The position numbers and the translations under genes were made by a program. Under the pieces are notes generated by a model. The model did no database searches, was not told the origin of the DNA, and saw nothing but the letters and a program-made list of their open reading frames with translations. DNA of 64,000 nt, from NCBI RefSeq assembly GCF_001816145.1, contig NZ_MDZB01000074.1:166114-230113 (forward strand), written 5' to 3'. Numbering within the stretch: position 1 is the stretch's first letter; the number at the start of each line of letters is the position of its first letter. Below, piece by piece: positions 53,648-61,355 of the stretch. Source of the stretch: Hymenobacter lapidarius. GTDB taxonomy: Bacteria > Bacteroidota > Bacteroidia > Cytophagales > Hymenobacteraceae.

Positions 53648-54178
53648 ATGAACCCAACCACCGAATCCCTCAGCTTTCCCATTGGCCGCGCGCAGCTGCC
53701 CGAAGGCGCCCTTAACCCGGCCGAGCGCACGGCCCTTATTCAACAGATTGCCGACCTGCCGGCGCAGCTCACGGCCGTGGCCAAGGCCATAGGCGGCACG
53801 GGCCTGGAGCGCCCCTACCGCCCCGGCGGCTGGAACGGCCGGCAGGTAATTCACCACCTGGCCGACTCGCACATGAACTGCTACTTCCGTTTCCGCCTGG
53901 CTCTGACGGAGGACAACCCCACCGTGCGCCCCTACGACGAGCAAGCCTGGGCCGAGCTGCCCGATGTAGCGGCCACGCCCATCACGGTGTCACTAACGCT
54001 GCTGGAACCCCTGCACACACGCTGGGTGACGCTGCTGCACCACATGAGCGCCGAGCAGTGGCAGCGCACGTTCTACCATCCGGGCACCAAGCGCGATTTT
54101 ACCCTCGACCAAGCCCTGGCGATGTATGCTTGGCACGGTCAGCACCACTTGGGCCACCTGAAACTGTTGCTGGAGTAG
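53648..54178 (+). CDS. YfiT-like DinB-superfamily thiol-transferase
   Basis: 176 residues. DinB_2/YfiT type: SFPIGRAQLPEGALNPAERTALIQQI, PYRPGGWNGRQVIHHLADSHMNCYFRF (metal-ligand His), PYDEQAWAEL, and C-terminal AMYAWHGQHHLGHLKLL with the other two histidines. YfiT/BstA proteins are metal-dependent bacillithiol S-transferases in Firmicutes; some Bacteroidota also use bacillithiol, so a detoxification role is plausible. Begins 16 bases after the terminator of the upstream gene. Confidence 0.88.
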   Translation: MNPTTESLSFPIGRAQLPEGALNPAERTALIQQIADLPAQLTAVAKAIGGTGLERPYRPGGWNGRQVIHHLADSHMNCYFRFRLALTEDNPTVRPYDEQAWAELPDVAATPITVSLTLLEPLHTRWVTLLHHMSAEQWQRTFYHPGTKRDFTLDQALAMYAWHGQHHLGHLKLLLE

Positions 54179-54222
54179 GGGTTTCGTAGCAGCTTTCAAA
54201 ATGCTTTAGCTGGTCGATTAAT

Positions 54223-54277
54223 CAGACGCCTCCCCCCCCGGCTTCCTCTCCAAGAAAGAGAGGGGGAGTGAGGCGTG
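54223..54277. repeat. Imperfect palindrome with C/G-rich arms
   Basis: ACGCCTCCCCCCCCGGCTTC...AGAGGGGGAGTGAGGCGT: facing arms around CTCTCCAAGAAAGAGAG. Single copy in the window; shape similar to the hisS-flanking hairpins. Confidence 0.5.
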
Positions 54278-54310
54278 CACTTGCGCCGGTTGTACGGCTG
54301 TTTAGCAACG

Positions 54311-54359
54311 CAAAAAGCAGCGCCCCCTGCGTGCTCAACTCAGAGGGCGCTGCTTTTTG
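54311..54359. terminator. Terminator of the MlaF-like gene
   Basis: CAAAAAGCAGCGCCCCCT ... AGAGGGCGCTGCTTTTTG hairpin, 19 bases past the end of the minus-strand ABC gene; A/T tracts make it bidirectional. Confidence 0.8.
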
Positions 54360-54377
54360 GATACGCTCTGGCGGGGA

Positions 54378-55193
54378 CTAGATGCCGGCGCCGGCGTCGC
54401 CTTCTTCCGCGAAGGCGGCGATGCCGCCTTCGGTTTCGTCGTCGATGCGCTTGGCTGCCCGCACCAGGCTGCTGCTGAAGATGAAGTCTCTCAACTCGGG
54501 AACCGTGGCGTTCAGAATTTCTTCCTTGGTACCGTCCCAGAGTTTTTTGCCTTGGTGCAGGAAAATGATGTGCTCCCCAATCTCAATCACGGAGTTCATA
54601 TCGTGCGTCACGATGACGGTGGTAATATCGTATTCGTGGGTGATTTCGTGAATGAGCTGGTCGATTTTGATGCTCGTGGCGGGGTCGAGGCCGGAGTTGG
54701 GTTCGTCGCAAAACAGGTAGGTACACTGCGGGGCAATGGCCCGGGCAATGCCCACGCGCTTCTTCATGCCGCCCGAAATCTCGGCGGGCATCTTGTTACC
54801 GGCGTTTTCCAGGCCCACGCGCTTCAGGCAGAATTCTACCCGGTCGCGCCGCTCTTCAGGGGTCATTTCGGGCGTCAGCATTTGTAGCGGGAATTCTACG
54901 TTCTGGGCCACCGTCATGGAGTCGAACAGAGCCGAGCCCTGGAAGAGCATCCCGATTTTGCGCCGGATTTCCTGCCGGATATCGACCTTGCTGTTGGTGT
55001 ATATTGTGCCATCGAAGGTGATGGAGCCGATGTCGGGCTTCATCAGGCCCACAATGCACTGGAGCAGCACGCTTTTGCCGGTGCCGGAACCGCCCAGCAG
55101 CAGGTTGCACTTGCCGGTTTCGAACACGCATGAAATCCCCTTGAGCACGGGCGTGCCGTCGAAGGACTTTTCAATATTGGATACTTCAATCAT
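54378..55193 (-). CDS. MlaF-like ABC transporter ATP-binding protein
   Basis: 271 residues from the ATG at 55191-55193 (MIEVSNIEKSFDG). Walker A LLGGSGTGKSVLLQCIVG, Q-loop IGMLFQGSALFDSMTV, signature AEISGGMKKRVGIARAIA, Walker B CTYLFCDEPNSGLDP, H-loop VIVTHDMNSV. The GSALFD and SGGMKKR variants are typical of MlaF/Ttg2A-type lipid transporters. With the MlaE-like permease immediately upstream it should move phospholipids between the membranes. No MlaD-type substrate-binding gene is adjacent. Acidic Gly-rich C-terminal tail. Confidence 0.92.
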   Translation of the reverse strand: MIEVSNIEKSFDGTPVLKGISCVFETGKCNLLLGGSGTGKSVLLQCIVGLMKPDIGSITFDGTIYTNSKVDIRQEIRRKIGMLFQGSALFDSMTVAQNVEFPLQMLTPEMTPEERRDRVEFCLKRVGLENAGNKMPAEISGGMKKRVGIARAIAPQCTYLFCDEPNSGLDPATSIKIDQLIHEITHEYDITTVIVTHDMNSVIEIGEHIIFLHQGKKLWDGTKEEILNATVPELRDFIFSSSLVRAAKRIDDETEGGIAAFAEEGDAGAGI

Positions 55194-55195
55194 GT

Positions 55196-55294
55196 TAGTT
55201 GTCCGTTGATAGTTGCTCGTTATTGGTTGCCAGCGTTGCACCGTTGCCCGTCAGGTACTGCCTGACAACGAACAACGAGCAACAGACAACTAAA
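55196..55294. repeat. TTGTC(C/T)GTTG-type short tandem units in facing arms between the mlaE- and mlaF-like genes
   Basis: TTAGTTGTCCGTTGATAGTT on the left and, inverted, TTAGTTGTCTGTTGCTCGTT on the right, with further GTTG units between. It fills the gap between two genes of one operon and ends at the stop of the permease. Confidence 0.8.
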
Positions 55295-56026
55295 TCATAG
55301 CAGCAACGCCGCCAACGCAAAGTCAGCAAGCAGAATGGCAATGATGGAGTTGGTTACCGCGCCGGTGCTGGCTGCGCCTACTTCGAGGGCGCCGCCAGTG
55401 GTGTAGTAGCCCTTGAAAGCCGAAATGCCGGAGACTAGAAAAGCGAATACTACTGCTTTGATGAGGGCAAACAAGATGTTGTACGGAATGAAATCCGTGC
55501 GAATGCCCTCAATGTAATCCTGCGAGGTCATCACGCCCGTGAGGGTGCCCGCCAAGAACCCGCCCACCATGGATAGCATCATGGCCAAAATAACCAGCAA
55601 CGGGAACATGAGCAAGGCCGCAATGATGCGCGGCAGCACCAGGTAAGACGTGGAGTTGATGCCCATTACTTCGAGCGCCGACACCTGCTCGGTGATGCGC
55701 ATGGTGCCCAAGCCGCCCGCAATGCTGCTGCCCACTTTGCCGGCCAGCACGATGCTGGTGATGGTGGGGGCAAGCTCCAGAATGGTCATTTCGCGCACCA
55801 TGAAGCCGATGGTGGACTGCGGTATGAGCGGGTTGGTGAGGTTGTAGGCAATCTGCACGCAGGTAACGGCCCCGATGAACGCCGAAACGATGGAGACAAT
55901 GACGATGGAGTCGACCCCGATGAGCATGGCCTCTTCCATGGTGCGGTTCCAGAGCACCCGAAAACTCTCGGTGCGCGTGACCATGCCACGTAGAAAAAGG
56001 ACGAACGTACCAAAAGTTTTGAGCAT
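55295..56026 (-). CDS. MlaE-like ABC transporter permease
   Basis: 243 residues from the ATG at 56024-56026 (MLKTFGTFVLF). MlaE family: N-terminal amphipathic helix, TMEEAMLIGVDSIVIVSIVSAFIGAV, the conserved LAPTITSIVLAGKVGSSIAGGLGTMRITEQ cytoplasmic-loop region with GLGTMRITEQVSALEVMG, and four to five later helices ending FALAALLL. Inner-membrane part of a phospholipid transporter. Upstream partner of the MlaF-like ATPase. Confidence 0.92.
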   Translation of the reverse strand: MLKTFGTFVLFLRGMVTRTESFRVLWNRTMEEAMLIGVDSIVIVSIVSAFIGAVTCVQIAYNLTNPLIPQSTIGFMVREMTILELAPTITSIVLAGKVGSSIAGGLGTMRITEQVSALEVMGINSTSYLVLPRIIAALLMFPLLVILAMMLSMVGGFLAGTLTGVMTSQDYIEGIRTDFIPYNILFALIKAVVFAFLVSGISAFKGYYTTGGALEVGAASTGAVTNSIIAILLADFALAALLL

Positions 56027-56127
56027 TGGGCAGGAGTTGGGGAATAAAAACCGAAGTTTGGGCGGCCGTGTTGCTGCTAGCGAGAGGCGGTGCAATGCGG
56101 CACCTTACGTAAAATCAGAAGCAAAAA

Positions 56128-56850
56128 GTGCAAACGAACGAAAAATTAATTGTCGTCACCGGCGGCAGCAAAGGTATTGGCCGCGCCGTAGTGTCGCGCT
56201 TTCTGCAGGCGGGCTACCCAGTGGCCACCTGCGCCCGGTCGGCCGACGATTTGGCTGCCCTTACAACCGCCATGCGGGACGTTATTCCCGGCGCCATACT
56301 TCATACCCTGCCGGCCGACCTCAGCCGGGCCGAAGACTGCGCGCGTTTCGCGGCTTTCGTGCTGGCGCTGGGCCTGCCCGTGGAAGTGCTGGTGAACAAC
56401 GCCGGCGCCTTCGTCCCCGGCCGCCTCCAGGACGAGCCCGCTGACGGCTCGCAGCTCCGCCAGATGCTGGCCGTGAACCTGCTGAGTGCCTACGACGTGA
56501 CCTTGCCCCTGCTGCCGGGCTTAATTGGCCGGCGCCGCGGGCACATTTTTACCATTTGCTCCACAGCCAGCATCACGGCCTACCCCAACGGCGGCTCCTA
56601 CGGCATTGCCAAGCACGCGCTGCTGGGCTTCACCAAAAACCTGCGCGAGGAGCTCAAACCCAGCGGGGTGCGTGTGACGGCCGTGCTCCCCGGCCCCACC
56701 CTGACGGCTAGTTGGGAGGGCATAGACCTGCCCGCCGACCGGTTCGTGAAATCCGAAGACGTAGCCGAGGCCTTGTTTGCGGCGTATTCCCTCTCGCCCC
56801 AGGCTGTGATTGAGGAGTTGTTGATTCGGCCCCAACTGGGAGATTTGTAG
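56128..56850 (+). CDS. Short-chain dehydrogenase/reductase
   Basis: 240 residues from a GTG at 56128. Classical SDR: VVTGGSKGIGRAVVSRF cofactor loop, VLVNNAGAFVPG, catalytic Ser in ICSTASITAYP and Y-x-x-x-K in GSYGIAKHALLGFTK, VRVTAVLPGPT. The residues around the loop (CARSADD after strand 2) favour NADP. Substrate unknown. Divergent from the mlaE-like gene and convergent with the head-GIN lipoprotein. Confidence 0.9.
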   Translation: MQTNEKLIVVTGGSKGIGRAVVSRFLQAGYPVATCARSADDLAALTTAMRDVIPGAILHTLPADLSRAEDCARFAAFVLALGLPVEVLVNNAGAFVPGRLQDEPADGSQLRQMLAVNLLSAYDVTLPLLPGLIGRRRGHIFTICSTASITAYPNGGSYGIAKHALLGFTKNLREELKPSGVRVTAVLPGPTLTASWEGIDLPADRFVKSEDVAEALFAAYSLSPQAVIEELLIRPQLGDL

Positions 56851-56854
56851 GGTT

Positions 56855-57652
56855 TTACTCGGTTTTTTGGCTCCCCTTGCCCGTAATCCTAATTTCGGTA
56901 AAGGCCGGGTTGCCGCCATAGTAGAGCGTGCCGGTGCCGGCGTGGGTACCGGCCACGGCGTCGGAAGCGCGCACGTGGGCATCGCCGCCGCTGTCGCGTG
57001 TCATCGTGAAATAGCAGCGGCGCAGGGCCAGATTTTGGGCAAACAGCCGGCCGATGCCGCCCAGGGTGAAGTTCATTTCCTCGGCAGTGCCGCGCACATT
57101 GATGTCGCCCAGCTCGTACTGGTCGAGGAAGAGCAGCTTGGCTTTCACGTCGATGTCGTAATCGCCGGAGCCGATGTTGTGGAAGAAAATAGTGTCCTGC
57201 ACGAACTGGCCCACAGTGCTGCCGTTGCCCTGCCCCCGCAAAAACACGTTGGTGATGCTGGGCAGGTGCAGCGTGACCACCCGGGGCGAGTCGTAGCGGC
57301 GGGCCCAGTTGCAGCGGCTGGTGTTGGCAATTTCCAGGCTGTTGCCCTTGCGGGTGAATTCGATGTCGCCAATCAGGTTTTTGCCGGCGCGCACCTCGGC
57401 ATAGGTTTGGGTGTCCTGCACCAGGCGCAGGTCCACGTTGTCGTAGGCCGTTACGGTGACGAGGCCGGCTTCCACGGCACGGCGTTCGGTGATGATGGGG
57501 CCGGTGCTTTTCAGGCAGTCGCCGCCGTGGCCGGGCCCGCAGGCGCTCAGGCCCGCCAGCAACGCCAGGCCCGCTATGGCCCGACCCACCAGAGCCCGCC
57601 CCCCAAACCCTCCGGCGCGGCTAACTTGCGGCCGCAAACTCGTATCACGCAT
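56855..57652 (-). CDS. Head-GIN-domain (DUF2807) lipoprotein
   Basis: 265 residues from the ATG at 57650-57652; the frame extends far upstream antisense to the next gene and is rejected there. Lipoprotein signal with lipobox LSAC (AIAGLALLAGLSACGPG). The mature part is a right-handed beta-helix-type DUF2807 domain: AYDNVDLRLVQDTQTYAEVRAG, LIGDIEFTRKGNSLEI, SGDYDIDVKAKLLFLDQYEL, GTGTLYYGGNPAFTEIRITG. This family is abundant in Bacteroidota envelopes; function is not established. Divergent from the second SDR gene with only 27 bases between starts. Confidence 0.87.
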   Translation of the reverse strand: MRDTSLRPQVSRAGGFGGRALVGRAIAGLALLAGLSACGPGHGGDCLKSTGPIITERRAVEAGLVTVTAYDNVDLRLVQDTQTYAEVRAGKNLIGDIEFTRKGNSLEIANTSRCNWARRYDSPRVVTLHLPSITNVFLRGQGNGSTVGQFVQDTIFFHNIGSGDYDIDVKAKLLFLDQYELGDINVRGTAEEMNFTLGGIGRLFAQNLALRRCYFTMTRDSGGDAHVRASDAVAGTHAGTGTLYYGGNPAFTEIRITGKGSQKTE

Positions 57653-57670
57653 TTGCTTTTCAAATTTTAT

Positions 57671-57678
57671 CAAAGATA
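57671..57678 (-). promoter_or_regulatory. Promoter -7 element for the head-GIN lipoprotein
   Basis: Minus-strand TATCTTTG, full TAnnTTTG match, 18 bases before the ATG; any -33 element would lie within the first codons of the divergent SDR gene. Confidence 0.45.
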
Positions 57679-57679
57679 A

Positions 57680-58375
57680 ATGGACCTTACCGGCAAAGTC
57701 GCCATCGTTACCGGCGCAAGCAAAGGAATAGGCCGCGCCACCGTGGAAGCGCTGCTGGCCCGCGGTGCCGCCGTAGCCGGCTGGGGCCGCACCGCCCCCG
57801 AAGGCCTGGTGCATGAGCGGTTTCAGTTTTTTGAGTGCGACGTGCGCGACGAAGTGGCCGTGGCCGAAGCCCTGACCAACACCCTGCGCGAGCTGGGCCC
57901 CGACATTCACGTGCTGGTGAACAACGCGGGCCTGGGCATTGCGGGAGCTGTTGACGGGTTTAAGTCCGAAGACTGGAAGCTGATGTTCGACACCAACGTG
58001 CACGGCACTTTTTTCTGCTCACGCGCCGTGCTGCCGCAGATGAAGCGCCAGCAGCTGGGCCACATCATCAACATTGCCAGCATTGCGGGTACCACCGGCA
58101 TCGAGAACATGGCCGGCTACTGCGCCACCAAATTTGCGGTGCGCGGCTTTTCGCAGTCCTTATTTAAGGAGGTGCGCAACGATGGCATCAAAGTCACGTG
58201 TGTTAGTCCGGGCTCGACGCAGACCAACTTCTTCGACGACATTCCGGGTGCCACGCCCAACGACTCGATGATGAGCCCGGCCGACATTGCCGGTTTTATT
58301 ATCTACTCTTTGGAAACGCCTTTTAACTTTCACGTGGTGGAAGTGGAAATGCGGCCACTCCAACCAAAGAAGTAA
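57680..58375 (+). CDS. Short-chain dehydrogenase/reductase
   Basis: 231 residues. Classical SDR: VAIVTGASKGIGRATVEALL, HVLVNNAGLGIAGAV, catalytic Ser in NIASIAGTTGIENM, YCATK, VSPGSTQTNFF. Resembles 3-oxoacyl-ACP reductase-type and sepiapterin-like SDRs; substrate unknown. Different in sequence from the SDR at 56128, so not a recent duplicate. Divergent from the head-GIN lipoprotein. Confidence 0.9.
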   Translation: MDLTGKVAIVTGASKGIGRATVEALLARGAAVAGWGRTAPEGLVHERFQFFECDVRDEVAVAEALTNTLRELGPDIHVLVNNAGLGIAGAVDGFKSEDWKLMFDTNVHGTFFCSRAVLPQMKRQQLGHIINIASIAGTTGIENMAGYCATKFAVRGFSQSLFKEVRNDGIKVTCVSPGSTQTNFFDDIPGATPNDSMMSPADIAGFIIYSLETPFNFHVVEVEMRPLQPKK

Positions 58376-58417
58376 CCCGGCATCGCCTAGTCCTTTTAAA
58401 TACTTCGTTTTCTACCC

Positions 58418-59539
58418 ATGAAAAGAATGTTCGCCGCCGTTGTAGCCGTTCTTGGCGTTGCCGAAATTGGCCACGCCCAAACCGGCGAGCAGGCGCTGGC
58501 GCAGTACCGGGCTGCCCTGGGCACGCTCAATACGGTGGCCTACCACGTGCAGCGAATTGATACGTTCCCCAACAAATCTGTTTGGAACCGCAAGGGGCAG
58601 GCCATTATGCAGCGCGACGCCGCGAGCAGTGTCCTCGGAGCGCGGTTTCTGGGCACCCGCTTCGACGCGGCACGAGGGTACTGGTACGACGGCAAAGTCG
58701 GCTACGAGTTGGATGATAAAGCCAAGACTTTCAGACTAGAAAACAACCCTTATGCCCCCGGCCTACCAGGTAGCCCCGGCGGACAGATGCTGGTTCCGGA
58801 ACTTCTGGCCATTGAGCCGGGCTACGAATCCGTGACCTACCAAACCGGGCCACAGGGAGCCATCCTACGGCTGCACTACCCCGACCTTCCCAACGTTGAC
58901 GAGCGGAACCGCTACACCTACCTCGTGCTGGACGAAGCTACCAAACGCCCGAAAATGGTGCGCACGGTAAGCCAAAAAGCCGGGGGCCAGTCGAGTATCA
59001 TCAAGATTTTGTCTGAAACCCGAGTCAATAATCCCCTTGACGAGCAAGTCCTGGCAAGCAAGTCGTTTCTGACGACCCACACGGCCGCTCCCGTCGTGGC
59101 CGAAGAGCCGCGCAAGGCGTTGGCACTTGTGGGGAAGCCTGCGCCGGCGTTCAAGCTGGTCAACTTTGCTAAAGCGCCGGTTCAGCTTAGCAGCTACCGC
59201 GGCAAAACTGTGCTGCTTGACTTCTGGACCACTTCCTGCAGCCCTTGCATTGCGGCGATGCCTGAAATACAACACTTGCAGGACGAATACGCCAAACAGG
59301 GATTCGTCGTTCTGGGCGTGTTGATGGACCCGAAAAGTGCGGAACGAGCGCAGGGAATCATGAAGCGGCAGCGAGCCCGCTACGCCACCGTGCTGGGCAG
59401 CGAGGCGGTGGAAGCGGCGTACCAACTAAACTCCTTTCCCCGCTATGTGCTCATTGGCAAAAACGGCAAAGTAGTTCTTGATGAATCCGGGTATACTCCT
59501 CAACTTGAAGCGGCCATCAAAGCAGCCTTGAAAGAATAA
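58418..59539 (+). CDS. TlpA-like thioredoxin-fold thiol reductase
   Basis: 373 residues. Signal peptide MKRMFAAVVAVLGVAEIGHAQ, an N-terminal lipoprotein-LolA-like/unknown domain (about 25-220), and a C-terminal thioredoxin domain: GKPAPAFKLVNFAKAPVQLS, then LLDFWTTSCSPCIAAMPEIQ with redox-active CSPC, and NSFPRYVLIGKNGKVV containing the cis-proline (FPR). A periplasmic disulfide reductase or resacetin-type enzyme typical of Bacteroidota. Stands just upstream of gldA with 26 bases between. Confidence 0.88.
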   Translation: MKRMFAAVVAVLGVAEIGHAQTGEQALAQYRAALGTLNTVAYHVQRIDTFPNKSVWNRKGQAIMQRDAASSVLGARFLGTRFDAARGYWYDGKVGYELDDKAKTFRLENNPYAPGLPGSPGGQMLVPELLAIEPGYESVTYQTGPQGAILRLHYPDLPNVDERNRYTYLVLDEATKRPKMVRTVSQKAGGQSSIIKILSETRVNNPLDEQVLASKSFLTTHTAAPVVAEEPRKALALVGKPAPAFKLVNFAKAPVQLSSYRGKTVLLDFWTTSCSPCIAAMPEIQHLQDEYAKQGFVVLGVLMDPKSAERAQGIMKRQRARYATVLGSEAVEAAYQLNSFPRYVLIGKNGKVVLDESGYTPQLEAAIKAALKE

Positions 59540-59565
59540 TTTAGCGAGCCAACACTGCTCTTCTG

Positions 59566-60474
59566 ATGGTAGAAATAGAAAACCTGACCAAGACCTACGG
59601 CGCCCAAAACGCCGTGGACAACATCAGCTTCACCGCTGGCAAGGGGGAAATAGTGGGCTTTCTGGGGCCGAATGGCGCGGGCAAAAGCACCACCATGAAG
59701 GTTGCCACCGGCTACCTTCCGCCCACTGCCGGCACTGTGCGCGTGGCCGGGTTCGATGTGCTCACCCACAGCCTCGACGTGCGCCGCCACGTAGGCTACC
59801 TGCCCGAGCACAACCCGCTGTACCTGGACATGTACGTGCACGAGTACCTCGAATTCATCGGGTCGGTGCACGGGCTGCGGGGCGCGGGCCTGCGCAACCG
59901 CGTGGGCGAGCTGGTGCGCCGCGTGGGCCTGAGCCGCGAGCAAAACAAGCAGATTGGCGCGTTGAGCAAAGGCTACCGGCAGCGCGTGGGCCTGGCCCAG
60001 GCCCTCATTCACGACCCCGACGTGCTCATTCTCGACGAGCCCACCACCGGCCTCGACCCCAACCAGATTCTGGAAATCCGCCAGCTCATCCGCGAGGTAG
60101 GCGAGGATAAGACCGTCATTTTCAGTACCCACATTCTGCCCGAAGTCACGGCGCTGTGCTCCCGCGTGCTCATCATCAGCCGGGGCAAGCTGGTGGCCGA
60201 CAGCCCCGTGGCCGAGCTGGCCGCCCGCGCCGCCGGCGAAACCGTGGTGCGCGCCGAGTTTGAAGGCCCAGTGGACACCGCCAAGCTGGCCCAGTTGCCC
60301 AACGTGCGCCACGTCGAAACCGCCCCCGATGGCGCGGTACTGCTGCGCACCGCACCGGGCACCGACGTGCGCGCCGCCGTATCGCGCCTGGCCGGCCAGG
60401 AAGGCTGGATTCTGCTGGGCCTGCGCCAGGAGCAGCAGAGCCTGGAGGAGGTATTCGGGGAATTGACGAAGTAA
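59566..60474 (+). CDS. gldA: Gliding motility ABC transporter ATP-binding protein
   Basis: 302 residues. ABC-2-type ATPase: Walker A FLGPNGAGKSTTMKV, YLPEHNPLYLDMYVHEYLEF, signature GALSKGYRQRVGLAQALIHDP, Walker B VLILDEPTTGLDPNQI, then VIFSTHILPEVTALCSRVLI and a C-terminal regulatory region. The EHNPLY and LSKGYRQRVGLAQ forms match GldA of gliding Bacteroidota. GldA, GldF and GldG form an ABC transporter needed for gliding in Flavobacterium, though not in all gliders. Repeat copy E separates it from gldF. Confidence 0.9.
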   Translation: MVEIENLTKTYGAQNAVDNISFTAGKGEIVGFLGPNGAGKSTTMKVATGYLPPTAGTVRVAGFDVLTHSLDVRRHVGYLPEHNPLYLDMYVHEYLEFIGSVHGLRGAGLRNRVGELVRRVGLSREQNKQIGALSKGYRQRVGLAQALIHDPDVLILDEPTTGLDPNQILEIRQLIREVGEDKTVIFSTHILPEVTALCSRVLIISRGKLVADSPVAELAARAAGETVVRAEFEGPVDTAKLAQLPNVRHVETAPDGAVLLRTAPGTDVRAAVSRLAGQEGWILLGLRQEQQSLEEVFGELTK

Positions 60475-60504
60475 GAACGACCAGACAGAGAATGACAAAC
60501 AGGA

Positions 60505-60606
60505 ACGTCATGCTGAGCGCAGCCGAAGCATCTCTACCGCAATAGTAATTATTTACTCTCTCGGTAGAGATGCTTCGGCTGCGCGGACGCCAGATGAGCA
60601 TGACGT
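60505..60606. repeat. Dispersed palindromic repeat, copy E (variant right arm)
   Basis: Left arm ACGTCATGCTGAGCGCAGCC, right arm GCTTCGGCTGCGCGGACGCC then AGATGAGCATGACGT. Loop begins GCAATAGTAATTATTTAC, similar to that of copy D. Located between gldA and gldF. Confidence 0.92.
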
Positions 60607-60629
60607 CCTTTTATTGGTATTAACGCCCT

Positions 60630-61355
60630 ATGCTAACCATCCTCCAAAAAGAATTCAACGCTTTTCTGAACTCCCCTGTGGCCTACGTGGTGCTGGGGGT
60701 TTTTCTGATTGCGACCGGCTTGTTCGTCTGGGTGTTTCCCGACAGCAGCGTGCTGGACTACGGGTATGCCGACCTGCAAACGCTGTTCAACCTGGCCCCG
60801 TGGATATTCCTGTTCCTGATTCCGGCCATCACTATGCGCACGTTTGCGGAGGAAAAGAAAGCCGGCACCATTGAGCTGCTCCTGACCCGGCCGCTTACCG
60901 ATGGTCAGATAATCGGCGGTAAGTACCTGGCCTGCCTCCTGCTGGCTCTGCTGGCGCTGGTACCCACGCTCCTGTACTACTATTCTGTGTATAAGCTGGG
61001 TAATCCGGAAGGCAACATCGACTCGGCGGCCACGGTGGGCTCGTACGTGGGCCTGGCGTTGTTGGCGGCGGTGTTTGCGGCCATTGGCGTGCTGGCCTCG
61101 GCCCTCACGCGCGACCAGATTATTGCGTTTCTGGTGGCCGTGGTGGGGTGCTTTCTCATTTACTCCGGCTTCGACTCCCTGGCCTCGGTGCTGGAAGGCA
61201 GCGCGGCGTACTACGTGGGCCAGCTGGGCATTGCGGCGCACTACCGCGACTTGAGCAAGGGGCTGGTTGATTCGCGGGACTTGGTTTATTTCTTCAGCGT
61301 GGTTGCGGTGGCCCTGCAAGCAACCCGCCTGGTACTACGGAGCCGGAATTGGTAA
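60630..61355 (+). CDS. gldF: Gliding motility ABC transporter permease
   Basis: 241 residues. ABC-2 permease of the GldF family: MLTILQKEFNAFLNSPVAYV, FNLAPWIFLFLIPAITMRTFAEEKKAGTIELLLTRP, DGQIIGGKYLACLLL, then VFAAIGVLASALTRDQIIAF; six membrane helices. Its TAA stop overlaps the ATG of gldG by one base, so the pair is translationally coupled. Confidence 0.93.
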   Translation: MLTILQKEFNAFLNSPVAYVVLGVFLIATGLFVWVFPDSSVLDYGYADLQTLFNLAPWIFLFLIPAITMRTFAEEKKAGTIELLLTRPLTDGQIIGGKYLACLLLALLALVPTLLYYYSVYKLGNPEGNIDSAATVGSYVGLALLAAVFAAIGVLASALTRDQIIAFLVAVVGCFLIYSGFDSLASVLEGSAAYYVGQLGIAAHYRDLSKGLVDSRDLVYFFSVVAVALQATRLVLRSRNW

